Assembly (NCBI RefSeq): GCF_000975115.1
Contig: NZ_BBRE01000002.1
Span: 356,875-420,874 of the forward strand
Direction of reading: 5' to 3'
DNA length: 64,000 bases
Source: Demequina oxidasica
GTDB lineage: Bacteria > Actinomycetota > Actinomycetes > Actinomycetales > Demequinaceae
A program made the translations under genes and the position numbers. The notes under the pieces are model-generated. The model had not been told where the DNA came from and did no database searches. It worked only from the letters and a program-made list of their open reading frames with translations. Positions 55,234 to 64,000 of the stretch are shown here, in pieces (within the stretch, counting starts at the first letter, position 1; every line of letters begins with the position of its first letter).

Positions 55234-57498
55234 ATGACAGACACCCGTCCACCGTCATCCTCCTCGGGTCCATTGGGGTTCCTGAGGCGCCCTACACGTG
55301 AGCCCACGGCAGTCGACGGCGTCGTTGAAACGTACCGTCGCATGTACCCCAAGGCGCCCAAGACTGTGGCGATCGAGCGCGCATACAAGGTTGCCGAGAT
55401 TGCGCACCGGGGCCAAGTGCGCAAGAGTGGCGAGCAATACATCATCCACCCCATCGCTGTGGCACAGATCGTTGCCGAGCTGGGCTTGCCAGAAACCGTC
55501 ATCGTCGCCGCGCTCCTGCATGACGTGGTCGAGGACACTGAATACCCTCTCGAGACGATGCGCGGGGAGTTCGGTGACGAAGTCGCGATGATCGTGGATG
55601 GCGTGACCAAACTCGACAAGGTTCATTATGGTGACGCGGCGCAGGCTGAGACCGTGCGCAAGATGGTCGTGGCCATGGCGAAGGACATCCGTGTGCTGCT
55701 ACTCAAGCTCGCAGATCGCCTTCACAATGCTCGCACTTGGAAGTATGTGAGTGCGGAAAGTGCGCGCCGGAAGGCCCAAGAGACCCTGGAGATCTACGCG
55801 CCCCTCGCGCACCGCATGGGCCTGAACGCGATCAAGTGGGAACTCGAGGATTTGTCGTTCCAGACGCTGTATCCCAAGATCTATCAGGAGATCGTCGACG
55901 TCGTCACGGAACGTGCGCCTGAGCGCGACAAGTATCTCGCTGAGGTTCGCGGAGAGATCGACAAGGATCTCAAGTCCATGAAGATCAAGGCGGCCATTAC
56001 CGGTCGACCCAAGCACTACTACTCGGTTTATCAGAAGATGATTGTGCGTGGTCGTGACCTCAATGAGATCTACGACCTCGTCGGAGTGCGCATCCTGGTG
56101 GATTCGGTCCGCGACTGCTACGCGGTTTTGGGAGCGATGCACGCCAGGTACCAGCCGGTGCCGGGTCGCTTCAAGGACTACATTGCCATGCCCAAGTTCA
56201 ACCTCTACCAGTCGCTTCACACTACGGTGATTGGGCCCTCGGGAAAGCCTGTCGAGTTGCAGATCCGTACCCAGGAGATGCACCGCAGGGCCGAGTACGG
56301 GCTGGCCGCGCACTGGCGCTACAAGGAGAACGCGAAGGCCTCCGATGGCTCTAGCAACTCGCCGGAGGGAATGGGCTGGCTACGTCAGATTGCAGACTGG
56401 CAACAGGAGACCGCGGACCCCAACGACTTCCTCGATAGCCTACGTGGAGAGATCTCGCGAGCCGAGGTCTACGTTTTCACTCCTGGGGGCCGCCTGTTGG
56501 CATTGCCTCAGGGGGCAACCCCGGTGGACTTCGCCTACGGAGTACATACCGAGGTGGGTCACAAAACCATCGGCGCAAAGGTCAACGGTCGTCTCGTGTC
56601 GCTCGACTCGACGCTGGACAACGGCGACACGGTAGAGGTGCTCACCACCACCGACGAGAACGGTCACCCCAAGCGGGACTGGCTCGAGTTTGTGCAATCC
56701 ACTCGCGCGCGCAACAAGATTCGGCAGTGGTTCACTCGCGAACGCCGCGAAGAGTCCGTCGACACCGGCCGCGACATGCTTGCCCGAGCCATTCGCCGTC
56801 AGCACCTACCGATGCAGCGCCTCATGAGTAAGTCGACGCTGCTCGCGCTAGCCAAAGAGATGCACTACGAGGATGTGGACTCGCTCTATGCCGCCATCGG
56901 CGAGCACAAGGAGCAGGCGGTCGACGTCGTCACCCGCATGGTGGAGGCAGTCGGCGGCACCGAGGGTGCAGACGAAGACATCACGGAGATCACGCGCCCG
57001 GGCACTCAGCAGCGCGTGCGCAGGGGAGACCCAGGGGTCTCGGTTCATGGCATCTCCGACGTGGTCGTCAAGTTGGCCAAGTGCTGCACGCCGGTTCCGG
57101 GCGATCCCATTCAGGGCTTCGTGACACGGGGCTCTGGAGTGAGCGTGCACCGAGCCGACTGCGACAACTTGTCCGCGCTGACAGCGCAAGAGGAGCGTTT
57201 GATAGATGTCGAGTGGACAGGCCAGTCGGAGACAACTTTCCTCGTGCAGATCGAGGTCGAGGCGCTGGACCGCAACCGGCTGCTCTCCGATGTGACGCAG
57301 GTACTGTCGGATTATCACGTGAACATTCTTTCCGCGGCGGTGTCGACCAGTCGTGATCGCGTAGCCCTTTCGAGCTTCTCCTTTGAGATGGCCGATCCGT
57401 CTCACCTGGGAGCCGTTCTTGGCGCCGTGCGTCGCATCGACGGCGTTTACGACGCGCGTCGCATTACCGGCAAGCACGCGGCCAAGCGACCCGGCTAG
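55234..57498 (+). CDS. rel: Bifunctional (p)ppGpp synthetase/hydrolase Rel
   Basis: 754 residues, stringent-response enzyme. The hydrolase domain has the His-Asp pair at 96-97 (LLHDVVED) and DRLHNARTWK (about 161-170). The synthetase domain has GRPKHYYSVYQKM (about 257-269), YDLVGVRILV (280-289) and RFKDYIAMPK (312-321); the basic RFKD form indicates a bifunctional enzyme. TGS domain with VFTPGGRLLALPQGATPVDF (about 410-430) and C-terminal ACT domain (about 670-745) are complete. ATG at 55234 with GGGAGG upstream. apt, which usually stands between secF and rel, is absent here. Confidence 0.96.
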   Translation: MTDTRPPSSSSGPLGFLRRPTREPTAVDGVVETYRRMYPKAPKTVAIERAYKVAEIAHRGQVRKSGEQYIIHPIAVAQIVAELGLPETVIVAALLHDVVEDTEYPLETMRGEFGDEVAMIVDGVTKLDKVHYGDAAQAETVRKMVVAMAKDIRVLLLKLADRLHNARTWKYVSAESARRKAQETLEIYAPLAHRMGLNAIKWELEDLSFQTLYPKIYQEIVDVVTERAPERDKYLAEVRGEIDKDLKSMKIKAAITGRPKHYYSVYQKMIVRGRDLNEIYDLVGVRILVDSVRDCYAVLGAMHARYQPVPGRFKDYIAMPKFNLYQSLHTTVIGPSGKPVELQIRTQEMHRRAEYGLAAHWRYKENAKASDGSSNSPEGMGWLRQIADWQQETADPNDFLDSLRGEISRAEVYVFTPGGRLLALPQGATPVDFAYGVHTEVGHKTIGAKVNGRLVSLDSTLDNGDTVEVLTTTDENGHPKRDWLEFVQSTRARNKIRQWFTRERREESVDTGRDMLARAIRRQHLPMQRLMSKSTLLALAKEMHYEDVDSLYAAIGEHKEQAVDVVTRMVEAVGGTEGADEDITEITRPGTQQRVRRGDPGVSVHGISDVVVKLAKCCTPVPGDPIQGFVTRGSGVSVHRADCDNLSALTAQEERLIDVEWTGQSETTFLVQIEVEALDRNRLLSDVTQVLSDYHVNILSAAVSTSRDRVALSSFSFEMADPSHLGAVLGAVRRIDGVYDARRITGKHAAKRPG

Positions 57499-57573
57499 CG
57501 TCGAAGCCGGAGGCTGTCCACAGATTGTCTGTCGTCTCCGCCGCGACCGTGACAGCCGTGGCACCCTGGCGGC

Positions 57574-58197
57574 ATGTTCCTCGTTGATTCGACTGCCCTT
57601 GGACGCGCTGGCTTCAGCCGCATGGTGCGCGACGGCGTGGTGCGCCCAGCGACGAGGCGATTTGGCCTGCCTCTAGACATCGAGGTCACCGCCGGAGTCC
57701 GGGCGTGCTGCGTAGCGCCGAGCGTACCTGCACACACGGTACTCAGCGGCGCTGCGGGCTTGTGGGTGTGGCATGGCGGAAAGTGGCCAGGAGAGTTAAC
57801 CGTTGTGGGGGAACGGGGCCTGCATCGCGGGGTGGCAGACCACGAATCGTCCCCGTTGCGCGACCGCGTGACCTTTCACTCTGGTCTGGCATGGAGGGAT
57901 GGCGGAGTCCGGGTTGGCCCGGTGGCCGTAGCGAACACGGCCAGATGCTGCGTCGACGCGCTGAGATGGGATGGTCACCGAAACGCTATACCAGTGGTCG
58001 TGGAGGCGGTCATGACGGGCAACGTTTCTCTGACCGATCTACAGGTGGAGGTGGGCCGAGATGACCCGAGGGGCTCGGGATACTCAAGACTGAGGGAGGT
58101 CTGGCGCGTTCTCTACCCGGTGCTCTCGACTGTGGACCTCGCGAGGAAACAAGAAAGCCGACCCCGCCCGCGAATGCGAACTGAGCCGACCTCTTGA
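57574..58197 (+). CDS. Hypothetical protein, AbiEi/COG5340-like
   Basis: 207 residues, no signal peptide or membrane segment. The pattern VLSGAAGLWVWHGGKWPGEL (about 51-70), RGLHRGV, then TARCCVDALRWDG resembles the C-terminal half of AbiEi/COG5340-type proteins, often called type IV antitoxin-like regulators, which are common orphans in Micrococcales. The winged-helix part usually found at the N-terminus is short and not clear. No AbiEii-type toxin is adjacent, so a toxin-antitoxin role is not supported. Start ATG 57574, no strong ribosome site. It is convergent with the DUF349 gene, 11 bases apart. Confidence 0.55.
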   Translation: MFLVDSTALGRAGFSRMVRDGVVRPATRRFGLPLDIEVTAGVRACCVAPSVPAHTVLSGAAGLWVWHGGKWPGELTVVGERGLHRGVADHESSPLRDRVTFHSGLAWRDGGVRVGPVAVANTARCCVDALRWDGHRNAIPVVVEAVMTGNVSLTDLQVEVGRDDPRGSGYSRLREVWRVLYPVLSTVDLARKQESRPRPRMRTEPTS

Positions 58198-58208
58198 GGG
58201 GGCGAGGG

Positions 58209-59828
58209 CTAGGAAAGACCCTCGATCTGCTTGAGCCACGCCTTACGCGCTGCAAGGTCTTCTGCGAGCGCTTTGGCCGTCTTAGCATCTTTGGCTGACT
58301 TGGCCTCAGCAATTTCCGTTTCTAGCTTGGTGATGGCGGCTTGAAGCTGTGCGGCCGCGCCAGTTGCGCGAGCCTCGAGTTCGGGGTTACGTGAGGTCCA
58401 GGCGGACTCCTCGGCATCCCGAACCGACTTCTCGACGGCGGACATGCGCTTGGTCAGGCGCGCGATATCGCCGCGGGGAACCTGGCCGGCGGCCTCAAAG
58501 CGGTCCTGCGCTGCGTGAAGGGCCTTCTTGGTAAGTTCGAGGTCCTTGATGGGGAGCAGTGACTCTGCTTCCACCACGGCGGCCTCCTTGGCCTCGACGT
58601 TTCCTGCGAGCGCTTCGTCCTCAGCCTCCGAAGCCGCGCGACGAGCGTCGAAGAACGCATCCTGGGCCTTCTGGAACTTCTTCCAGAGTGCGTCGTCGGT
58701 GCTGCGGCGCCCCCGACCCGAGTTCTTCCACTCGCCCATCAGGTCCTTGAACGCTCGCGCGCTGCGGTCCCAGTCGGTGGACTCGGCCAGCGCCTGTGCT
58801 TTGGCGACGAGCGCCTCCTTTGCACTGGCGACTGCGCCGTTGTCCTTGTCGAGCTCAGCGAAGTGGTGCTTGCGCGCCTTCTCGAACGCGGAGCGTGCGT
58901 GAGTGAATCGCTTCCACAGTGCTCGCTCGGTGTCCTTGGGAACGCGTGCGCCGGAGCGCTGCGCCTCCTTCCAGCTGTCCAGCAGGTCGCGCAGGGTGGT
59001 GGTGTCGTTCTTCCAGTGGACTATTGCAACGTCCTTGGCCGCGATTGCCTCGGCCTTGACGACGATCTCCTCACGCACCGCGATGGCTGCCTCGCGGGCA
59101 GCCTTGCGCTCGGCCTGGATGCGGGCGCGAACCTCAGCCGCCTCGGTCTCGACGACGGAGAAACGCTCACGTAGCGCGGCCAGGTCGCCCACCACGACGG
59201 GGGTCTCGAGACCCGACGTGATCGACTTAGTCGAATCGTCGATGTCCTTGGGTGAAAGTTCGGCGGAACTCAAGCGAGCATGGAAACGCTCGATCGACGC
59301 CTGCAGTTCAGAGTAGGCACGTACGTACGGAGAAATGGGTTCGTCACCCTTGGCCTCTCCCACCTCGTGCTTGGTCTCGCCGTCGATAACGAAAACCTTG
59401 TCGTCGACTACCTCGGAGTACTTCTTCGCGGCGGCGAGTTCTTCTGGCGTCACGGGGTGCACCACGGGCACCTTGACGGGGTGCGTCTTATGAGCGGCGA
59501 CGTTTGCCGGGCTCGCCTTGGCAAAGGATCCGGGTTTTGGTGCCGCCGGGCGTGGCTTTGCGCTGGGCTTGGGTGCGGCCTTCGTTGCGGGCTTCGCCTC
59601 GTCCGTCGCGGTCTTCTCGTCGACCTTTGTCGCCGCAGCATCTTCCGCCGCGTCGGCATCGGACGCGGGCTTGGCCGCGTCCTCCGTGGGCGCGACGGCG
59701 TCCTTGGCGGGCTCAGGAGTGTCCGCGGTGGCGGTCTCCATGGCAGTTTCGGTGGCTTCGCTCACTGCGACATCCGGGGTGTTTTCGTGCTCAGCGGAGT
59801 CGGAAGGAGGGGTGTTGGACGGGGTCAT
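58209..59828 (-). CDS. DUF349 domain-containing protein
   Basis: 539 residues. The first 110 residues are Ala/Thr/Pro/Lys-rich and disordered. The rest is helical and coiled-coil-like, with repeated DUF349 units recognisable by W-K-x(6-7)-G-R/A-x-x-x-x-x-x-x-x-L/W-x-x-F: SWKEAQRSGARVPKDTERAL (about 287-306) and EWKNSGRGRRSTDDALWKKF (about 367-386). The C-terminus ends ARKAWLKQIEGLS. Function of the family is unknown. Its ATG overlaps the stop of the cyclophilin gene by four bases, so they are co-translated. Confidence 0.85.
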   Translation of the reverse strand: MTPSNTPPSDSAEHENTPDVAVSEATETAMETATADTPEPAKDAVAPTEDAAKPASDADAAEDAAATKVDEKTATDEAKPATKAAPKPSAKPRPAAPKPGSFAKASPANVAAHKTHPVKVPVVHPVTPEELAAAKKYSEVVDDKVFVIDGETKHEVGEAKGDEPISPYVRAYSELQASIERFHARLSSAELSPKDIDDSTKSITSGLETPVVVGDLAALRERFSVVETEAAEVRARIQAERKAAREAAIAVREEIVVKAEAIAAKDVAIVHWKNDTTTLRDLLDSWKEAQRSGARVPKDTERALWKRFTHARSAFEKARKHHFAELDKDNGAVASAKEALVAKAQALAESTDWDRSARAFKDLMGEWKNSGRGRRSTDDALWKKFQKAQDAFFDARRAASEAEDEALAGNVEAKEAAVVEAESLLPIKDLELTKKALHAAQDRFEAAGQVPRGDIARLTKRMSAVEKSVRDAEESAWTSRNPELEARATGAAAQLQAAITKLETEIAEAKSAKDAKTAKALAEDLAARKAWLKQIEGLS

Positions 59829-60625
59829 GAGACGGATACCTCGTTGATGATGACGGACTGCGCAGGACGGCCATCGGAGTCTCCGGTGATCGTGCCAGCT
59901 TGGGCAACATCCTCAACAATAGCGAGACCTTGGGTTACCTCGCCAAATACGGTGTATCCACCGGCCGCGTCGGATGGGATAACGGAATCGTCGTAGACGA
60001 TGAAAAACTGGCTTCCCATGGATGCCGGGTCGTTGCCTACCCGTGCCATGGCGAGAGTTCCGGCCGGGTACAAATCGTCGTCCGGAGTATTCTCTAGGGG
60101 GCCGTAACGGTAGCCGGGACCACCGGTGCCGGTGCCGGTGGGATCACCGCATTGAAGCACGTAGATACCCTCAGTCGTGATCCGGTGGCAGTCAGTACTA
60201 TCAAAGAAGCCGTCCTGAGCAAGTGATACGAACGAGGCGACGGCCTGAGGCGCGTTCACGCCATCCAGCTCCACAGTGATGGGCCCTTGGTTGGTGTCGA
60301 TGTCGACGGTCCACACCCTTCCTTCCGCGAGTTCGGGGCCAGGAGGCGTGAGCGAGTTTGCCCAACCCTCGGTGTCAACCTCGATGCCGGAGTCGGTTGA
60401 GGTGGGCTCGGGACTCGTGGACGTGGCACCTGCGGAGGCGGAATTGTCCTCGCTGGTCAGCATGACCACGACGATGACAGCAATCACTGCGAGAACGAGG
60501 GCGCCCGCGGCGTACGCGGCGATTTTGCGCTTGCGCTGCTGCTCAACCTTCGCGGCCGCAATCTTGCGCTGAAACTCCTCATGGCGCCTCAGCTCGTACG
60601 CCTTGGACTGCTTCTTACTGGTCAT
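59825..60625 (-). CDS. Membrane-anchored cyclophilin-type peptidyl-prolyl isomerase
   Basis: 266 residues. A basic, helical N-terminus (about 1-34) leads to one membrane helix (AAYAAGALVLAVIAVIVVVM, about 36-56), a Ser/Thr-rich linker, and a cyclophilin domain (about 100-266) with TTEGIYVLQCGDPTGTGTGG (about 161-180), GTLAMARVGNDPASMGSQFF (shortened: LAMARVGNDPASMGSQFFIV, about 200-219) and GYTVFGEVTQGL (about 234). The active domain lies outside the membrane and should help fold secreted proteins. It corresponds to the ppiB slot beside relA in Mycobacterium. Divergent from hisS (71 bases). Confidence 0.9.
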   Translation of the reverse strand: MTSKKQSKAYELRRHEEFQRKIAAAKVEQQRKRKIAAYAAGALVLAVIAVIVVVMLTSEDNSASAGATSTSPEPTSTDSGIEVDTEGWANSLTPPGPELAEGRVWTVDIDTNQGPITVELDGVNAPQAVASFVSLAQDGFFDSTDCHRITTEGIYVLQCGDPTGTGTGGPGYRYGPLENTPDDDLYPAGTLAMARVGNDPASMGSQFFIVYDDSVIPSDAAGGYTVFGEVTQGLAIVEDVAQAGTITGDSDGRPAQSVIINEVSVS

Positions 60626-60696
60626 TCGTTGTCAGCCTCCAATGATGTGCCTGGTGCTGTGCCAGTCTATTGCGCCAGGGGTGGAACAATAGGCGC

Positions 60697-62076
60697 ATGG
60701 CTCGCGTGCAACCACTGTCCGGATTCCCTGAATGGTCCCCCCAGGACCGACTTCTCGAATCTCACGTTATTTCAACGCTGAGCGAAGTCTTCGCGTTGCA
60801 TGGCTTTGGCGAGATCCAGACGCGGGCCGTGGAACCCATCGGCCGTCTGGCGGGGGATAGCGACGCGTCGAAGGAGATCTACACGCTTGGTCGCCTCACC
60901 GCCGAGGGTGACGCCGATGCCAAGCTCGGTCTTCACTTCGACCTGACGGTTCCGTTCGCGCGTTATGTCGAGGAGCGCCAGGGGCAGTTGCACTTCCCGT
61001 TCCGCCGCTTTCAGATTCAGAAGGTGTGGCGCGGTGAGCGCCCGCAGGAGGGTCGTTACCGCGAGTTTTACCAGGCGGACATCGACGTCGTAGGCCGCGA
61101 CACCCTGCCCGAGCACCTCGAGTCTGAAGTGGCAATCGTTATGGCACGCGCTCTGGCCGCACTGCCCATTCCGGCCGTCCGCATGCACGTGAACAACCGT
61201 CAACTGGTGGAGGGCTTCTACGAGGGCGTGGGGATTACCGATGTCGCGGGTGCTCTACGCAGCGTCGACAAGCTCGACAAGATTGGCCCGGAGGGCGTCG
61301 CCAAGGAACTCGCTGGCAAGGGCATTGACGAACGTGCGGCCGATGCCGTCCTCCAGTTGGCAAGAATTTCCTCGCCTGATGCGTCCTTCGCCCAGGCGGT
61401 GGAGGACCTGTGGGAGACCACGGTGCTGGTTGACGATGGCGCGGCCGTCGAGGCGGCGCAGCTCAAGTTGGCCAAGGGAATTGCTTCCCTCGCGGCTCTC
61501 GTGACAGCTGTGAACGCGGCTACTTCCGTTGACGGGGCCGCCGGGGTGGCCGTCGCCGATCTTCGCATCGCGCGCGGCCTGGACTATTACACGGGATCCG
61601 TCTACGAGACGTTCCTGACCGGTCACGAGGACCTCGGGTCCATTTGCTCCGGTGGGCGCTACGACTCGCTCATCGCCGGCGGGGGATTCCCTGGCGTGGG
61701 CATGTCCATCGGCGTGAGCCGTCTGGTGAGCCGGATCTTAGGCGCCGAACTCGCTTCGGTGACCCGCTCTGTGCCCAGTGCGGTGCTGGTGGCGGTGACG
61801 GACGAGGAAGCCCGTGCAGCATCGGCCGGAATTGCGGACCGCTTGCGGGCCCGCGGCATTGCCTGTGAGGTCTCACCCTCCGCGGCCAAGTTTGGCAAGC
61901 AGATCCAGTACGCCGACCGGCGGGGGATTCCGTTCGTGTGGTTCCCCGACGCGGGCGACGGCACTGCTGGCGACGGCGAGGTCAAGGACATTCGTAGCGG
62001 GGATCAGACCCCCGCGGACGCCGACGCCTGGACGCCGCCGGCAGAGGACCTCGAACCGCGCATCGTTCACGGCTAG
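60697..62076 (+). CDS. hisS: Histidyl-tRNA synthetase
   Basis: 459 residues, class II synthetase charging tRNA-His. Motif 2 region FRRFQIQKVWRGERPQEGRY (about 104-123), the histidine-A motif RGLDYYTGSVYE (about 292-303) and GGRYDSLIAGGGFPGVGMSI (about 320-339) are present; the C-terminal anticodon-binding domain is complete. ATG at 60697 is chosen over the in-frame codon at 60670, because the protein then begins with MARVQPLSGFPEW, typical for the family. Confidence 0.95.
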   Translation: MARVQPLSGFPEWSPQDRLLESHVISTLSEVFALHGFGEIQTRAVEPIGRLAGDSDASKEIYTLGRLTAEGDADAKLGLHFDLTVPFARYVEERQGQLHFPFRRFQIQKVWRGERPQEGRYREFYQADIDVVGRDTLPEHLESEVAIVMARALAALPIPAVRMHVNNRQLVEGFYEGVGITDVAGALRSVDKLDKIGPEGVAKELAGKGIDERAADAVLQLARISSPDASFAQAVEDLWETTVLVDDGAAVEAAQLKLAKGIASLAALVTAVNAATSVDGAAGVAVADLRIARGLDYYTGSVYETFLTGHEDLGSICSGGRYDSLIAGGGFPGVGMSIGVSRLVSRILGAELASVTRSVPSAVLVAVTDEEARAASAGIADRLRARGIACEVSPSAAKFGKQIQYADRRGIPFVWFPDAGDGTAGDGEVKDIRSGDQTPADADAWTPPAEDLEPRIVHG

Positions 62077-62170
62077 ACTGGACGGCAGTAGCGGCCGCTG
62101 AGGCGACCGCGCACACATTCATGAACATTCGCGTGCCCTAGGTATGGGCGCGCACAGGGAAAGGCACATC

Positions 62171-63934
62171 TTGCTCCGCACTCACCTCGCTGGAAACCTT
62201 CGCGCCGCCGATGCCGGCTCGACCGTCACGCTCGCAGGCTGGGTGGGCCGTCGCCGCGATCACGGTGGGGTGGCCTTCATTGACCTGCGTGACTCCTCGG
62301 GGTTCGCCCAGGTGGTCATTCGCGAGGACGTGGCGCACTCACTGCGCAACGAGTACGTGATTCAGGTGACCGGTGAGGTGCGCCTACGTCCCGAAGGCTC
62401 CGCCAACGCGAACCTGCCGTCGGGCGAGGTGGAGATCGTCATTGACGAGCTCACCATTCTCAACGAGTCTGCACCGCTGCCGCTCCCCATTGACGAGCAC
62501 GTTGAGGTGGGCGAAGAGGCTCGCCTCAAGCACCGCTACCTGGACTTGCGTCGTCCACAGCCGCGCGCCAACATGGTGCTGCGTTCCAAGGTCAACCAGG
62601 CCGCACGCCGGGTGCTCGAGCGTCACGACTTCCTGGAGATCGAGACTCCCACGCTGACCCGCTCCACCCCCGAGGGTGCACGCGACTTCCTGGTTCCCGC
62701 GCGACTGTCGCCCGGCTCCTGGTACGCCCTGCCGCAGTCGCCGCAGCTGTTTAAGCAGCTGCTGATGGTGGCCGGCATGGAGAAGTATTACCAGATTGCC
62801 CGCTGCTACCGCGATGAGGACTTCCGCGCGGACCGTCAGCCGGAGTTCACGCAACTCGACATCGAGATGAGCTTTGTCAATCAGGACGACGTAATCGCGT
62901 TGGGCGAGGAGCTCGTCAAGGAATTGTGGTCGCTCATCGACTACGACATCGAACTGCCCATCCCGCGCATCACCTACGCCGACTCGATGGCCCGCTACGG
63001 ATCCGACAAGCCGGACCTGCGTTTTGGCCTCGAGCTCACCGAGATGACCGAGTACTTCAAGGACACCACGTTCCGCGTGTTCGCGGCCGATTACGTGGGT
63101 GCTGTGGTGATGCCCGGTGGTGCGTCGCAGCCTCGCAAAACTCTCGACAAGTGGCAGGACTGGGCTAAGTCGCGCGGGGCACGCGGCCTCGCCTACGTGC
63201 TGGTGCAGGAAGACGGATCGCTCACCGGTCCCGTAGCCAAGAATCTTTCCGAGACTGAGGTGGCGGGTCTCGCGTCCAAGGTGGGTGCTGCACCTGGAGA
63301 CTGCATCTTCTTCGCGGCGGGCAAGCCCACGCCTGCGCGCGCACTGTTGGGCGCCGCGCGCCTCGAAATCGGAGAGCGCTGCGGGCTGATCGATCACGAC
63401 GCCTACAAGTTCGTGTGGGTCGTTGACGCGCCGCTGTTCAAGGCAATCGACGAGGACCCGGACGATGATGATGTGGTGCTCGGCACCGGTGCGTTTACCG
63501 CCGTCCACCACGCGTTCACGTCGCCCAAGCCGGAGTTCATGGACACGTTCGACACTGACCCAGGCTCCGCGCTGGCTTATGCGTATGACATTGTCTGCAA
63601 CGGCAACGAGCTGGGCGGTGGGTCGATCCGTATTCACCAGCGTTCGGTGCAGGAGCGGGTGTTCGGCGTGATGGGTATCGGGGAGGAGGAAGCACAGGAG
63701 AAATTTGGCTTCCTGCTCGAGGCGTTCGGTTTTGGTGCACCTCCTCACGGTGGAATCGCCCTGGGTTGGGACCGCGTCACCGCGCTGCTCGCCAAGGCGG
63801 ACTCTATTCGCGACGTTATTGCGTTCCCCAAGTCCGGTGGCGGCTATGACCCTCTTACTGCTGCGCCCGCGCCGATTACGGACGAGCAGCGCAGCGAGGC
63901 GGGCGTGGACTTTGTACCTGAGGTCGACGCCTAG
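62171..63934 (+). CDS. aspS: Aspartyl-tRNA synthetase
   Basis: 587 residues, class IIb bacterial-type AspRS. OB anticodon-binding domain (about 1-105; [20 protein letters not shown]), motif 2 region [20 protein letters not shown] (about 208-227), the GAD insertion domain (about 290-410) and motif 3 [13 protein letters not shown] (about 527-539). TTG at 62171 follows AGGGAAAGG by six bases and matches the family start [10 protein letters not shown]; an ATG at 62144 would add nine residues. Follows hisS after 94 bases. The CCC/GAT discrimination between Asp and Asn tRNA cannot be judged here. Confidence 0.94.
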   Translation: MLRTHLAGNLRAADAGSTVTLAGWVGRRRDHGGVAFIDLRDSSGFAQVVIREDVAHSLRNEYVIQVTGEVRLRPEGSANANLPSGEVEIVIDELTILNESAPLPLPIDEHVEVGEEARLKHRYLDLRRPQPRANMVLRSKVNQAARRVLERHDFLEIETPTLTRSTPEGARDFLVPARLSPGSWYALPQSPQLFKQLLMVAGMEKYYQIARCYRDEDFRADRQPEFTQLDIEMSFVNQDDVIALGEELVKELWSLIDYDIELPIPRITYADSMARYGSDKPDLRFGLELTEMTEYFKDTTFRVFAADYVGAVVMPGGASQPRKTLDKWQDWAKSRGARGLAYVLVQEDGSLTGPVAKNLSETEVAGLASKVGAAPGDCIFFAAGKPTPARALLGAARLEIGERCGLIDHDAYKFVWVVDAPLFKAIDEDPDDDDVVLGTGAFTAVHHAFTSPKPEFMDTFDTDPGSALAYAYDIVCNGNELGGGSIRIHQRSVQERVFGVMGIGEEEAQEKFGFLLEAFGFGAPPHGGIALGWDRVTALLAKADSIRDVIAFPKSGGGYDPLTAAPAPITDEQRSEAGVDFVPEVDA

Positions 63935-63969
63935 TCGTAAACAGCCACTCCTGAGGAGAAGGAGCCCAC

Positions 63970-64000
63970 ATGGTCGCTCTCGCGAGTCAACGTGTGCGTA
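63970..64000 (+). CDS. Start of a further gene, 3' end outside window
   Basis: ATG at 63970 has a strong double ribosome site GGAGAAGGAG and starts MVALASQRVR before the window ends. Too short to identify. It is 35 bases after the aspS stop and probably in the same transcript. Confidence 0.5.
   Translation, partial: MVALASQRVR

Noticed and set aside
59280..59996. Gly/Arg-rich plus-strand frame opposite the DUF349 and cyclophilin genes
   Set aside because: Low-complexity shadow of the Ala-rich N-terminus of the DUF349 protein.
62384..63748. 454-residue antisense frame across aspS
   Set aside because: aspS is a complete, well-supported synthetase; the antisense frame has no recognisable domain.

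Overview
The window is a chromosomal segment of a high-GC actinobacterium. The gene order, the TANNNT-type -10 boxes, GTG/TTG starts and families found almost only in Actinobacteria (SepH, DUF3000, DUF3159, DUF4193, DUF5998, CeoB/CeoC pair, PIM-lipid genes) point to Micrococcales. A Demequinaceae-like organism is my guess from overall feel only; no 16S or marker search was possible. I see no phage, transposase, CRISPR array or integrase.

Region 1 (1-22.6 kb) is mostly conserved core: the end of a class F-like sortase, a ThrE-type exporter, a ParC-type topoisomerase subunit, DUF5998 plus an alkaline-phosphatase-fold enzyme, an ABC ATPase, sepH and an inositol-monophosphatase-family gene. Then comes a block in the same order as in Mycobacterium (Rv2701c down to Rv2680): suhB-like, DUF4193, dut, OB-fold, DUF3159, ceoC/ceoB, APC permease, TrmA-like methyltransferase, with acnA inserted, then dxs, RNase D and DUF3000.

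Region 2 (22.7-41.2 kb) is more accessory: gnd, an Asp/Glu racemase, a RibD-C reductase, zapE, ppk2, treZ-treY, DUF1684, four tRNA genes, pabB-pabC, a two-gene polysaccharide locus (cellulose-synthase-like GT2 plus membrane-anchored GH18 with two chitin-binding-type modules) behind a near-perfect CRP/GlxR-type operator, a BASS-family transporter and a 53-residue antitoxin-like protein.

Region 3 (41.2-64 kb) is again core in the mycobacterial order: thrS, HIT, pgsA, patA, pimA (phosphatidylinositol mannoside synthesis), pdxS-nudix-pdxT (vitamin B6), yebC, ruvC, ruvAB (with an SOS-box-like site), secD-secF, rel, DUF349, cyclophilin, hisS, aspS. yajC and apt are absent from their usual slots. 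The last 31 bases start another gene.

The most interesting part is the GT2/GH18 locus at 35.7-39.9 kb, which has the layout of a synthase-dependent exopolysaccharide system with its own membrane-bound hydrolase.
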